From: Chanos chanos
Lineage: Eukaryota; Chordata; Actinopteri; Gonorynchiformes; Chanidae
DNA length: 64,000 nucleotides
Direction: 5' to 3'
NCBI RefSeq assembly: GCF_902362185.1
Contig: NC_044509.1
Coordinates: 15,871,366-15,935,365, forward strand
Each line of letters opens with the position of its first letter. The stretch's first letter is position 1. Shown in pieces: positions 11,392 to 23,187 of the stretch. Both the position numbers and the translations under genes were made by a program. Below the pieces are notes generated by a model, which saw nothing but the letters and a program-made list of their open reading frames with translations, made no database searches and had not been told where the DNA came from.

Positions 11392-12625
11392 GACACTGTG
11401 CAGTATGTAAGTGGAAAATAGAGATTATCTCTAATGATGCATCACTTCCCTCCAGGAGGAACTCAAGACTGCACTGAAAACCTTACAGGAGAAACTGAAG
11501 ATCTTTGAAAAAGTCAAATTGACTTGTGATCAAACAGCACAACACATTAAGGTGAGAAGAATTAGTAATGAAAACCATCTAGTCATTTAAGTCAGAGCAA
11601 TAGTTGTAAAATATTCAGTTTCATAAATATAGAGTACTCTGCTAATTGTGTATTTTTTTATTTTTAATTTCAGATCCAGGCCAAACACACAGAGAGACAG
11701 ATTAATGAGGAGTTTGAGAAGCTTCATCAGTTTTTACGAGATGAAGAGGCAGCCAGGATAGCTGTACTGAGGGAGGAAGAGGAGCAGAAGAGTCACATGA
11801 TGAAGGAAAAGATTGAGGAGATGAGTAGAGAGATATCACGTTTTTCAGACACGATCAGAGCCATAGAGGAGGAGATCAAATCTGAAGACATCTTATTCCT
11901 GAAGGTAAATGAAGATAATATACTGCCCCCCCCCCCCCCCACTCCCCATCTCTCTCTCCCATTTTTCATAAAGATTTATGAGGTCATGCCATTTGATCTC
12001 TTTCACAGAACTTTGAGGCCACAAAGAAAAGGTAATCCTGCTGTCCGTGAGCTCTCTGTTTATCTCTGATACCAAACCAACAACAGCACTGACTCCTGAA
12101 TGTTATTCCAGAGCCCAGTGCACACTGCAGGATCCACAGATGCTTTCAGGAGCACTGATCCATGAGGCCAAGCACCTGGGCAACCTGAAGTTCAGAGTGT
12201 GGGAGAAGATGCAGGAGATTGTTCAATACAGTGAGTGTTGTGTCTGGACAACAGAACAAAACCAACAAAATTTGAACTGGTTTATGTAATGTGGTCATAT
12301 GTAATACACAGTTTATTTTAAAATGATACAGTCTGCTCTGTGTTAACTTGTGACCAACCATGAACATCATCAGTCTATCTACCTAACTATCTATTTGTTT
12401 ATTTATTCATTATGAATAGATAAAAAAATTAGTAGAACTTTTCATTTGTTTCTTTTGAATTAATTTACCGATTTATATTTAACTTTACTTATAGATTTAT
12501 TTACACGAATAATTACTCCTGATGTCAGGAGACACAACTCATCAGCATAAAATCATTATGCACAATAATCAGCTAAACACACACAAACACACGCACAAGC
12601 ACATACGCACGCACGTACACACACA

Positions 12626-12682
<57 letters not shown>

Positions 12683-13499
12683 ACACTCTACATTGTTTCA
12701 GTTTTTAGTTTTGTGAGATGAAAGAGTGAAATGTCCAGTACAGCTGTTCTTTAACTGATAGAACAGAATGACCTCAGTTACACTGACAACATGTTTTCTC
12801 TTTATGTTCACTCCTCATTTTCATACAAACACCTTCTCTCTGTTACAGTGAGACTGGCTTTTTCTAAAGGGATGTAATGATTTAGAATTTCTGAAATGAT
12901 GAAATGAAAATGTGTTTCATCTCTCCCACTCTCTCTGTTCTCTCTCTTCAGCTCCTGTCATTCTGGACCCCAACACTGCACATCCACAACTCATCCTGTC
13001 TGAGGATCTGACCAGTGTGAGATTCAGTGATGAGAAACAGCAGCTTCCTGATAATCCAGAGAGATTTGATACACATGTATTTGTCCTGGGCTCTGAGGGT
13101 TTTAACTCAGGGACACACTACTGGGATGTTGATGTGGAGAATAATACATGCTGGGATGTGGGTGTGGCCACAGAGTCGAACCAGAGGAAGGGAACAGGAG
13201 TTCATAATGGAATCTGGTCTGTATGTTATTGGTCTGGGAGATATCAGTCATGCTCCCCAGGACAGAAATTCATAACCCTCACATTTAATAAGAAACTCCA
13301 GAGGATCAGAGTGCAGTTGGACTGGGACAGAGGAAAAGTGTCATTTTCTGACCCTCTTACTAACACACACATACACACTTTCACACACACTTTTACTGAG
13401 AGAATGTTTCCATTCTTCTATGATGTCTGTAATCTCTCTCCTCTGAGGATCTTACCAGTGCAGTGTCATGTCAGAGTGGAACAGCACAGTTACAGCTGA
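10538..13499 (+). CDS. TRIM35-like protein T2, complete
   Basis: Six coding exons: 10538-10942, 11456-11551, 11674-11904, 12009-12031, 12112-12230 and 12952-13499, giving 473 residues in one frame. The RING has C14, C17, C29, H31, C34, C37, C50 and C53. B-box2 has C91, H94, C102, D105, C110, C113, H119 and H122. The coiled coil covers about 136-244, and PRY-SPRY about 293-473 ([36 protein letters not shown]). All metal ligands are present, so E3 ubiquitin ligase activity is expected, with PRY-SPRY as target-binding module. MATKLS is used as start because it is conserved in T3, T4 and T7. The usual stop is lost, adding two residues. Candidate control: CCAAT block and ISRE upstream. Confidence 0.9.
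12573..12680. repeat. (CA)n microsatellite in last intron of T2
   Basis: This is an interrupted then perfect CA run. Related CA runs sit in the same intron of T3 (17345) and T8 (41598). Confidence 0.9.
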
Positions 13500-15189
13500 T
13501 ATTGTCTCTGGATGAACTCAGATCACATACAAATCATTATCTTCAACTAATCATAATGTATGTTACTGACGTCTCGGCCAAAATTACATAAAAAAATGTT
13601 CTCAATTAATTCTTATTTTTTAAGAATTTGTGTTTTGAGTGTGGAGTAAAAACTTGATGAACTGATATCCTGCTTTAAATACTTTATTCTGAGCCCAGTG
13701 AAAGTCTGTGAAATATGAGTGTCATGCCACATTGCACCAACAGAGGGCAGAATGTCAAAATCTGCAAAAGAAAAGAGCAGGAGGGTGTTTTTTTGGCCAT
13801 TTTTATTTGTAATGGAATATACTATTGTAAATGTAATGCATGCAATGTAATGCGTACTAATATACATTTCACACTGTGTGTGATCTGTAAATCTATTATA
13901 ATATCAAAGATTCTTTTAGAATTAAAGATTCTCTTTTCATTTTCATTTTGCATTATTCAACAACACTTTATTACCTCAGCAAAGTTTCACACTGATAAAA
14001 TTCTTTATTTTGCTCCACAAACACACTGACCTTGAAAAACAGTGTCAAACTACACACATCTGTCCTGTTACTAGGTCAGTCAGTGACTCTGTATGTGATG
14101 GAGAAACCCAGTATTTAAATAAAGAGAAACTCAGTGTCTACACCTGTGTTGTTTTCTGATGGGAATGAGGAAAGTGGGGGTCACAGAGCAGCTGGAGGTT
14201 GACACATGAGCAGAGGGGTTTAACCAGTTTTGGGATCTGGTCCTTCTCTAAATGATCCTGTCAATGAGGATGAGGAAAACAGCACCTTCCTCTCAAATAT
14301 ATCAACCACAAAATAGCCTCTTATTTTCATTCTGTCTATTAAAAACACCACAGTTGTGAACATTGCTGTACATCAGTCTGTGTAAACAAAAACAAGCGAA
14401 TTTATACACATTGCATGTAAGTGTACGGACTGGATATTTTGAGTATGAATTTAAAAAAGTCTTTAAGAGTTTTCTGCAAAGAGATGTTTTCTCTTTCTGC
14501 CATAACAACAGTGAAATTCAGAATATTCACCTGTTTGTCATTACCTGCACCTGTGTCTTGTTCATTTCAAATATGTCCTTAGCTGATTTTGTGTCACATT
14601 ATATGTAAACAGTGATCAAAGTCACATAAGCTCAAAGGTTGTGATCAAACAGATTATTCATGCTGTCACTTCTGGGTTTACGTTTGAGAAAAAAAGATCG
14701 GAAGGTGAATAAACATTGTGGTTCATTAATCTGTGATCAGTCTGAAACAAGTGAATTTTTACATATGTGTTGGAATGCAGGTATTCTGAGTTTGAATAAA
14801 AAAGTCCTTTGGAGTTTTCTGTCAGAGAGATGGTTTCTCTCTCTGACATGACATCAGTAAAATAGTCACTTCCTGTGGGGATTTCAGTAGACTCCTCTTA
14901 TGGCTTCCAGAGGGTGACATGGCACACCACAGGACTTCAGAAGATGCACCTGTCTGTCATTAGCTACACCTGTGTCTTGTTCATTTTGCATATTTAAGTC
15001 TTGCATTTGGTGAAGACTTTTGGAGGTTTGTCTAGTGAGTTGTGGATGCATGTTCTCCACCTGTGCTGTGGATGCTGATGTATCTCAGTCTTATTGAGAT
15101 GAATGTGGTTTGATGAACTACATTCATTGCGTTGTTGTGACAGTGATTTGCTGGTGCTGTAACAGGAGTGGGAAAAATACTACATGTTC
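13500..15189. other. 3' flank of T2, duplicated intergenic DNA
   Basis: This segment matches the flank of T4 (25195-26260) closely and that of T5 (34000-35290) in its right part. The short open frames on both strands mirror each other and are not supported as genes. Its right end leads into the T3 promoter block, so one duplicated unit is a gene plus this flank. Confidence 0.6.
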
Positions 15190-15534
15190 TGTAACCCTCT
15201 AGAGGAAGAATGACCTGCCTTTGACATTGACCTTTGATAAAACAAAACCAGAGACCAATCAGAATCCTTTATCTAAGACTCCATTTCTGTCACACCTGGC
15301 AATAAGGAAATAGAGTTCAGTGTCTTAGTCCAGTTCTTATACATTGACACCTCCACTGTAAGAAGTAAAACCAAACTCATGTTGAAGTTTAATTATTTAG
15401 AAGCTGACACATGCTAAAGGATTTACAGTCTGTAGATTAGAGTGGAGGTCCTGTGAGTTTCAATGTTTTTTCATCTGAAAGTGAAAGTACAGTTGAAACT
15501 TTTTTAGCTGTCGAAGAAACCAGACACCTACAAA
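15190..15534 (+). promoter_or_regulatory. T3 promoter and 5' leader
   Basis: This is the same conserved block as at T2: 'ccctctagag', the CCAAT box in 'gaccaatcagaat' (15253-15265) and 'tttatctaa'. The ISRE-like motif lies at 15477. A short piece of leader ('aggaagaagacag') found in other copies is missing here. Confidence 0.6.
15477..15488 (+). promoter_or_regulatory. ISRE-like motif of T3
   Basis: GAAAGTGAAAGT ends 46 bp before the start codon at 15535, the same spacing as in T2. Confidence 0.6.
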
Positions 15535-18214
15535 ATGGCTACTAAACTTTCACTGTTAGAAGAGGATGTCTCCTGTCCTGTGTGCTGTGACATTTTCAAG
15601 GATCCTGTTCTCCTGTCGTGTAGTCACAGTTTCTGTAAAGTTTGTCTACAGAAGTTCTGGAATAGTAAAGAATCCAAGGAGTGTCCAGTCTGCAGGAGAA
15701 GATCATCCAGAGATGACCCTCCCCGTAACCTTGTGTTAAAGAACCTGTGTGAGTCTTTCTTACAGGAGAGAAGTCAGAGAACTTCAGCAGGGTCTGAGGA
15801 GTTCTGCAGTCTGCACAGTGAGAAACTCAAACTCTTCTGTTTCGATGATAAACAGCCCATGTGTTTGGTGTGTCAAGCTTCAAAAAAGCACTCAAACCAC
15901 AAATTCCGTCCAATAGCTGAAGCTGCACTTGACAACAGGGTAAGAAAAATGCTGTGGTAATTACACAGTTAAGTTCTGTTTAACATTTGTTTATTTGTTA
16001 AATAAAATGCATTCTGTATTCAAATAAAACTAGTGGACATAATTTTGTAATTTTATTTTTAAAAATATGTTTGTATATATGATATATAGTGGATGCTGTT
16101 TTACATTCAATAATTAATAATCATCTGATTATTAGGTCAATCTATGTTAAATCTGTGTTATGTAGCAGTGAAAGGTCAGATGCAGTCTCTGTGTGTCTGT
16201 CATCCTGTGTCTCTGATCAACACAGACCAGGTCAGTTCAGTAAAGTCTTGGCTGTGTAGTTTACAGATGACAGGTCTCTGTATGAGACACACACAAACAC
16301 ACACACAGTCCTCTTTGTAAGTGAAAAACACAGAGACTCTCTCTAATAATGTATCACTTCCCTCCAGGAGGGACTCAAGACTGCACTGAAACCCCTACAG
16401 GAGAAATTGAAGATCTTTGAAAAAGTCAAACTGACCTGTGATCAAACAGCAGAGCACATTAAGGTGAGAAGAATTAGTAATGAAAACAATACAGTCATTT
16501 AACACAAAAGAATAATTTTGAAATATTCAGTATCATGAATGTAATGTACTATAATAATTGTGTATTTTCATATTTCAGATCCAGGCCAAACACACAGAGA
16601 GACAGATTAATGAGGAGTTTGAGAAGCTTCATCAGTTTTTACGAGATGAAGAGGCAGCCAGGATAGCTGCACTGAGGAGGGAAGAGGGGTTGAAGAGTCA
16701 CATGATGAAGGAGAAGATTGAGAAGATGAATAGAGAGATATCACGTCTTTCAGACACAATCAGAGCCATAGAGGAGGAGATCAAATCTGAAGACATTCCA
16801 TTCCTGAAGGTAAATGAAAGTAATATAATGCCCCCCCACACCCATCTCACCTTCCCATTTATCATAAACATTCAGGACATCATGCCATTTGATCTCTTTC
16901 ACAGAACTTTGAGGCCACAAAGAAAAGGTAATCCTGCTGTCTGTTAGCTCTCTGTTTATCTCTGATACCAAACCAACAACATCACTGACTCCTGAATGTT
17001 ATTCCAGAGCCCAGTGCACACTGCGGGATCCACAGACAGTTTCAGGAGCACTGATACATGTGGCCAAGCACCTGGGCAACCTGAAGTTCAGAGTGTGGGA
17101 GAAGATGCGGGAGATTGTTCAATACAGTGAGTGTTGCCACCAACCGCAAACACAATAAACATTTGTATTTATTTACTTACATTCGGTCAATTACGTTCAT
17201 AACTGGTTTATTTATTTATTCAACCTATTTATTTATTTATCTGCATATCTATTAATTTTTTTATAAATTGTTATGCATTTATTTACACAAATAATTACTC
17301 CTGATATCAGAAGACAAATGTCATCAGCATGAAATCATTATGCAAACACACACACACACACACACGCACGTACGCACTCATATTGTTACTCCACATTGTT
17401 TCAGTTGTCATGTGTTTTAATGTTGTGGGATGAAAGAGTGAAATATTCAGTCCAGGTGTTCTTTAACTGAGAGAACAGAAAGACCTCAGTTACACTGACA
17501 ACATGTTTTCTCTTTATGTTCACTCTTCATTTTCATACAAACACCTTCTCTCTGTTACAGTGAGACTATGTTTTTCTAAAGGGATGTAATGATTTAGAGC
17601 TTCTGGAACTATGAAACAGTTCAAACAAAAATGTGTTTCATCTCTCCCACTCTCTCTGTTCTCTCTCTTCAGCTCCTGTCATTCTGGACCCCAACACTGC
17701 ACATCCACAACTCATCCTGTCTGAGGATCTGACCAGTGTGAGACTGAGTGATGAGAGACAGCAGCTTCCTAATAATCCAGAGAGATTTGATAAATATCCA
17801 TGTGTCCTGGGTTCTGAGGGTTTTAACTCAGGGACACACTGCTGGGATGTTAATGTTGAGAATACTACAGAGTGGGATGTAGGTGTGGCCACAGAGTCAA
17901 ACCAGAGGAAGGGAAGAGGAGTGCATGATGGGATCTGGCGTGTGGGTTATGGGTCTGGGAGATATCAGTCATGCTCCCCAGGACAGAAACTCATAACCCT
18001 CACATTTAAGAAGAAACTCCGGAGGATCAGAGTGCAGCTGGACTGGGACAGAGGAAAAGTGTCATTTTCTGACCCTCTTACTAACATACACATACACACT
18101 TTCACACACACTTTTACTGAGAGAATGTTTCCATTCTTCTTTGATGCCTTTAAACTGTCTCCTCTGAGGATCTTACCAGTGCAGTGTTGTGTCAGAGTGG
18201 GACAGCACAGTTAG
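15535..18214 (+). CDS. TRIM35-like protein T3, complete
   Basis: Exons are 15535-15939, 16368-16463, 16579-16809, 16905-16927, 17008-17126 and 17673-18214, giving 471 residues. RING (C14 to C53) and B-box2 (C91 to H122) ligands are all present; coiled coil and PRY-SPRY follow. The PRY-SPRY differs from T2 mainly at the PERF segment (DKYPCVLG), the VENTTEW segment and the stretch before [11 protein letters not shown]. The gene and its 3' flank pair with T1 and its flank. It is expected to be a cytoplasmic E3 ligase with PRY-SPRY target recognition; the target is unknown. Confidence 0.9.
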
Positions 18215-20289
18215 AGCTGATACTGTCCATGCATGAAATCAGATATACATCATTATCAACTAGTTTTTAATTTTCTAAGAATTTGTGTTTTGTTTGTGGA
18301 GTAAAAGCTTGATGAACTGATTACTGATCAAAGTTATGATCATGGCTGTAATGTTTGTTTTTCCATGATGTCAAGAAAATTTCTCCATTTTGGAAAAAAG
18401 GTTACATCTTAGCTGTCACACAGACTGAAATCTTGTGGGTGAATCAGGTTTTATGTGTGATAGAGCTGAATGTGTCTCTTACATTCAAACCCACATATGA
18501 ACATATGCAGTGTAATGAAGTAGATTATGATGTCTCTGAATGAACTGGATAAAACTGGCTGAATTGAACATCGCAGTGGTTAAGAATAAGAATAACATTC
18601 CTTTTTTAAGTTTTGGAATTTTGTTTTAAATTATACATATTTAGCAGATTGAAATTTCTGAAATTAGAATATAAAAAACACCACACACACCAGTATTTTA
18701 CTCACTGGGAGCACTGGGACACTGAGACAGTTTTCAGTTGTAGACTGTGAGATAATCTCCAGTTGTTTTATCAGATTAACTTCACCGTAATGTGCTCCTA
18801 TAACTATTCTCCAACTGAGCCCAGTGAAAGACTGATGTGAAGTATGAGTGTCATACCTCATTCTAACAGCAGAGGGCAGAATGTCACTCTCTGCAAAAAG
18901 TGAACAACAAGATGATTTTTTATTTTTTGTTTTTTGATTATTTTTTGGGGGTTTTTTTTATAATTAAATGTATCAATGTTGATGCATATGTTAACAGTGA
19001 TATGTGTGATGTAAGATCTTTTTCTATTACAAGATGACAAATCTTAATAAAACAGGTTCTTTTCATTTTTTTTACACTTTTTCCTTTTTTTTCTTTTTTT
19101 TTGGTGTGATAGTAAACAATGTACAGTCTTAGTTTACAGTTTTAAACTATATCCAGTTCTAAAAAGGGGTTCAGTTTTAAGCAGTGCCCAGTTTTAACTA
19201 TCCTGTTTTAAACAGTGTGTAATTTCAGTCAGGGTTTTAAACACCGTCCAGTGGTAAGTCGACACACCACTTAGCGAAACAGGACAGGTTTGCAGGACTA
19301 ACATGAAATCACTGACAAAATAATATCATACGACTTTCAGTTATAACTATTCAAGGACAGAATAAAACAATATATTTACATACATGATCAATAATGAACT
19401 CCAAACAAAAGCATTTTATTAACTCACATGAATATTACACAGATAACACAAACCTTCTAATGTGCACACAAAGTCTGACAACAATAAAGTGTTTAAAGTT
19501 AAATGAACAGACTTGGACGAAAAATAAACAATTTGTGAAATACAAATAAACATTTTGCTTCATTAATTTAATAACAAATAAATAAAACAAGTGAATTTCA
19601 GATGTTGTATGTATGTCTATTGACTGGATATTTTGAGTATGAATTAAAAAAAAAAGTCCTTTTGAGTTTTCTGTCAGAGATGCTCTCTCCTGACAAAACA
19701 CTGAAGTATCACCTGCTCTGATATCTTCTTTTCTTGCTGAAATGTTCACTGATTTTTCATTAAAACAGCCACTTCCTGTAATCGTCTCAGCAGGTTCCCC
19801 CATTGGCCACTAGAGGGAGACATGATGTATCGTAGGACTTTAGAAGGTGCACCTGTCTGTCATTAGCTGCACCTGTGTCTTGTCTATTTTGTATATTTAA
19901 GTCTTGCATTTGGTACTTTTTATTTTCATTTTGTCTTGGAGTTTGGACTAGTAAGTTGTGGAAGCATTTTTGTTTTGTTTGTTTGTTTGTTTGTTCGTTC
20001 GTTTGTTAAGCGTCTTTTGGTTTTTGTTTTTTTTTCCTTATATTTCAAGTATTTTTTTTTTGACAATTGGTCTGGACATTGTTTTTTTCAAACTCTCCCT
20101 GTGTCTTTTGGAGCTTTGTCTATTTTTTACCCATTTGTTTGTGTTTGTGTTTGTGTTAAGTTCAGGTTCGGTGAAAGAAATCACATTATCAATGAGTAAA
20201 ACCCATATGTGTGTGAATGTCTGTGTCATATGAAACATTTAAATATCAGAGAAGGTTTCGATCCTTAATACTTTGTGTTTGAGTTGTCT
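18215..20289. other. 3' flank of T3, duplicated intergenic DNA
   Basis: This pairs with 2586-5169 downstream of T1 but lacks the LINE inserted there. It holds T-rich tracts and the recurring 'gttttctgtcagag' and 'agctgcacctgtgtcttg' motifs. No gene is supported; the frames at 19936-20233 are low-complexity and occur also at 4841. Confidence 0.6.
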
Positions 20290-21715
20290 TTAGGGAACCC
20301 CTTTTGAAGGAGAGGAGGACATACTCTCTGTATCTAGCTGACATAAGATCTTAGCTGCACAGCTGGGTTAGACATCCCAGATCCAGACCACACTGTCAAA
20401 AGTAGGGCCATGACTCTGTCTGAATGTATCAATTTTTTTAGTGGTAAAAGAACCTCATGGCTCTAACTCAGTACCTGGTCTTAGTCTTACTGGTATGAAC
20501 ATTTTCAGCAGGTGCAGGCAGTTAGTACATGTTGACTTTGACAACCTGTTATGTGGAAAAACTACACTGAAAGTCGAGAGAAGTGTTCCAACGGGTGCTT
20601 GATGCTGATCCGGTGGGCAAAGTGACCTTTGCATGGATGGTTGGAAGAGAGCTACTGAACTGTCTCTTCAGTAGCTGTGATCATGGCAAGATTAAGGGGT
20701 GTCTAAGCCGGGCACTCCAGTGTGTTTAGAGCCATTTGTGTGGTACCCTCTCTAGTGACATCCTCAGGTAACCTCTTCCCAGCACAGGTTATTCATTTCT
20801 CTTAAGAAGATCTATGGGCACAACCCAAATCCAGATTAGACTCTCTGTACTCTTCTGTTGGCTGTGTAGACACTGATGAGCCTTTTGAAGTCCAGTTTCT
20901 GCTGATCTCTGGTAGTATTGAACCGGTCACTGTACATCCAAAGTTCACTTAGCTCCAGAGTATTTCTGCAGTTATACGCTGGTGGTATGCCTGAGCTGAA
21001 ATCAGAGTTAAGTGCTTTATTGACCAGGTTTCTGATATGTTTGGTCTTGAGAATGAAGACCTGGGATTCCCAGACACAGAGCACCAGTACAGTACAGACA
21101 CATTATAGCACCAGTACAGTACAGACACATTATAGCACCAGTACAGTACAGACACATTATAGCACCAGTACAGTGCAGGGAGGTCAGGTAACACATCAGT
21201 AATCTCCTGAAGAATGTTGTTAATCAGGAAAACAGCAGTGCATAGGCCTCCCCCATTGTACTGGTCAAAAACATGGATGGTAGTCGTAGGCTGTGTGTGG
21301 ACTATTGATAGTTGAGTGCAAAGACGCATCGTGATGCTTTTCCACTTCCAAAGCTTTGGTGCTCTAGAAGGGGACAAATTCTTTCCAACCATTAATTTGG
21401 CTCATGGGTACTATAGGTTTACAGGTGAGGAAAAGTTCAGACATGACACAGTATTCACTACCCCCGGCTTGTACGAGTATTTGTAGATGCCTTTTGCAGT
21501 TTGTAGTGGTCCTTCAGTGCCCCAACGCTTTATACAGATCACCACGAGTGACCTCATACTACAGAACATGTTGGTTTACCCTGATGGCATATCAGTGTAA
21601 TCACCTACACTCCAGGAGCGTTTGGAAAGTCTTGAGGTTGTGCTCACCAGGCTTAAAGAGACTGGTCTCAAAGTGAAATTAGAGATGTGTCAAAACATTT
21701 AAGCATTAGTGAGGG
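20290..21715 (+). mobile_element. Fossil Ty3/gypsy-like fragment, copy B
   Basis: This is the paralogue of copy A: the same left part, a short minisatellite, and a decayed Ty3/gypsy reverse-transcriptase stretch at about 21300-21700. It is broken with many breaks and lacks the nested solo LTR of copy A. No recognisable complete LTRs flank it. Confidence 0.7.
21060..21178. repeat. 27-bp minisatellite inside gypsy fossil B
   Basis: About four units contain 'cacattatagcaccagtaca'. They correspond to the 24-bp array of copy A but with an altered unit. Confidence 0.85.
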
Positions 21716-22794
21716 TTAGACTTCAAGAGAAGTCTATACTTTACGTCTATGGATGTCTGCACTTGTAAACTCGACTTCAATAGTGTTCAGCTGACTGTTC
21801 CTTGTGGTACATAGATTAGCTGGGATCATAATTAATTAGTCATTTAAATGAGTGCATCTCACACTCCGTTACATAATTCTGAGTTCCTGGGTTTAGTGGA
21901 CTGAGGAGAAATGTTCATTGTGAGGTACTGTGCTGGTGTAATTTCGCCATCTAGTGGCCAAACAATAAAGTGAAAAAGAGTCAGTTTTAACCACTGTTAC
22001 CACTTTAACAACTCTGCGTCTGTTGTGCATTCTGTAAACTCTAGTTGTCAATATTTAATATATATGACTCTCATCCTTCTCTTGACTGATTTTCTGTTGA
22101 GTTATCTCTGAGAAACACTCACCCACACTAACCCCATAGTGTCCTAAACTGTGTATCATTATTTTTAGACATTTCTGTCATTTCTCACAGTCTGTTCTTT
22201 TTTCTCACTCCATATAATCATAAACCACACTGACTCTGCAATGACCTCAGATGAATCTCAGTCACTCTAAACTCTTCTGTCATTTCTCATAGATTTATAT
22301 GCATTCTCCTTTCAAGTCATAACATAAGTCCACTCTAACTATCCAGGGGCCAGTCAGAAGAGGATGGGCTCCGCCTTCTGAGTCATGGTACCATTTGAGG
22401 TTTCTTCCTATTTTAGCCAAAGTCTTGCTCTGTTGGGGTCTCAGGCTGTTTTGAGACAAGGTCAATTGTGAGAGCTGCTATAAAAATTGAATGTGTCATT
22501 GAGATGAATGTTGCAGGATGACCTCCAAACACTCTTTAGGTTGTTGTGACAATGATGTCATTGATCTCTAACAGGAGAAATTCAAATCAAAACATGTAGG
22601 AGGTCCTCGTTAATCTGTGTCAGTGAACAAGCACTGATATAGCTTTTAGATGATTATATTTGATTTCTTTTTGTTCTTTTTCTTTTTCTTTTTTAATTTA
22701 GACCCAGAAATGCAATGAAAATGCAATGAAAATTGCATTTAAAAATCTAAGAATCTCGATGTGCTTATCGGGGGCATTTTGTGTTGGACTGCGG
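21716..22794. other. Intergenic DNA with an old interspersed repeat
   Basis: The right half pairs with 7760-8040 and 9490-9740 upstream of T2. Around 22340-22500 is a sequence resembling the widespread fish motif 'ggtttcttcctatttt...' found in many interspersed repeats; its class is uncertain. No gene is seen. Confidence 0.45.
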
Positions 22795-23187
22795 GAAAAA
22801 ATTATATGGCCCTCTAGGGGAAGAATGACCTGTCTTTGACAATGATCTTTAATAAAAGAAGAAATCAGAGACCAATCAGAATCCTTTACCTAACACCACC
22901 CCCTTCCCCTTTCCCCATCACACCTGCCAATAAGGAAATAAAACTCACAGTGTCAGTCAAGTTCTGATGCACTGACACCCACTGTAAAAAGTAAATCAAA
23001 CGCAGGTTAAAGTCTACTTATTTGGGGGCTGACAAACATTAAAGGATTTAGAGTCTGTACCTCTGAGTGGAGGTCAGAAAGAAGACAGAAATTCCTAAAG
23101 TTCTTGTGGGTTTAAATGTTTTTACATCTGAAAGTGAAAGCATAATTGAAACTTTTTTAGCTGTTGAAGCGGACAGACGCTTATAAA
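22795..23187 (+). promoter_or_regulatory. T4 promoter and 5' leader (relic)
   Basis: The conserved block is still recognisable: 'ccctctagggg', 'agaccaatcagaatcc' near 22868, and an ISRE-like GAAAGTGAAA at 23130-23139, 48 bp before the start codon. The gene behind it is broken. Confidence 0.55.
23130..23139 (+). promoter_or_regulatory. ISRE-like motif of T4
   Basis: GAAAGTGAAA is retained at the family position although the downstream gene is a pseudogene. Confidence 0.5.

Noticed and set aside
13613-14608. Opposing open frames in the T2 flank, also at 25254-26161
   Set aside because: Frames exist on both strands of the same duplicated AT-rich segment and show no family features.
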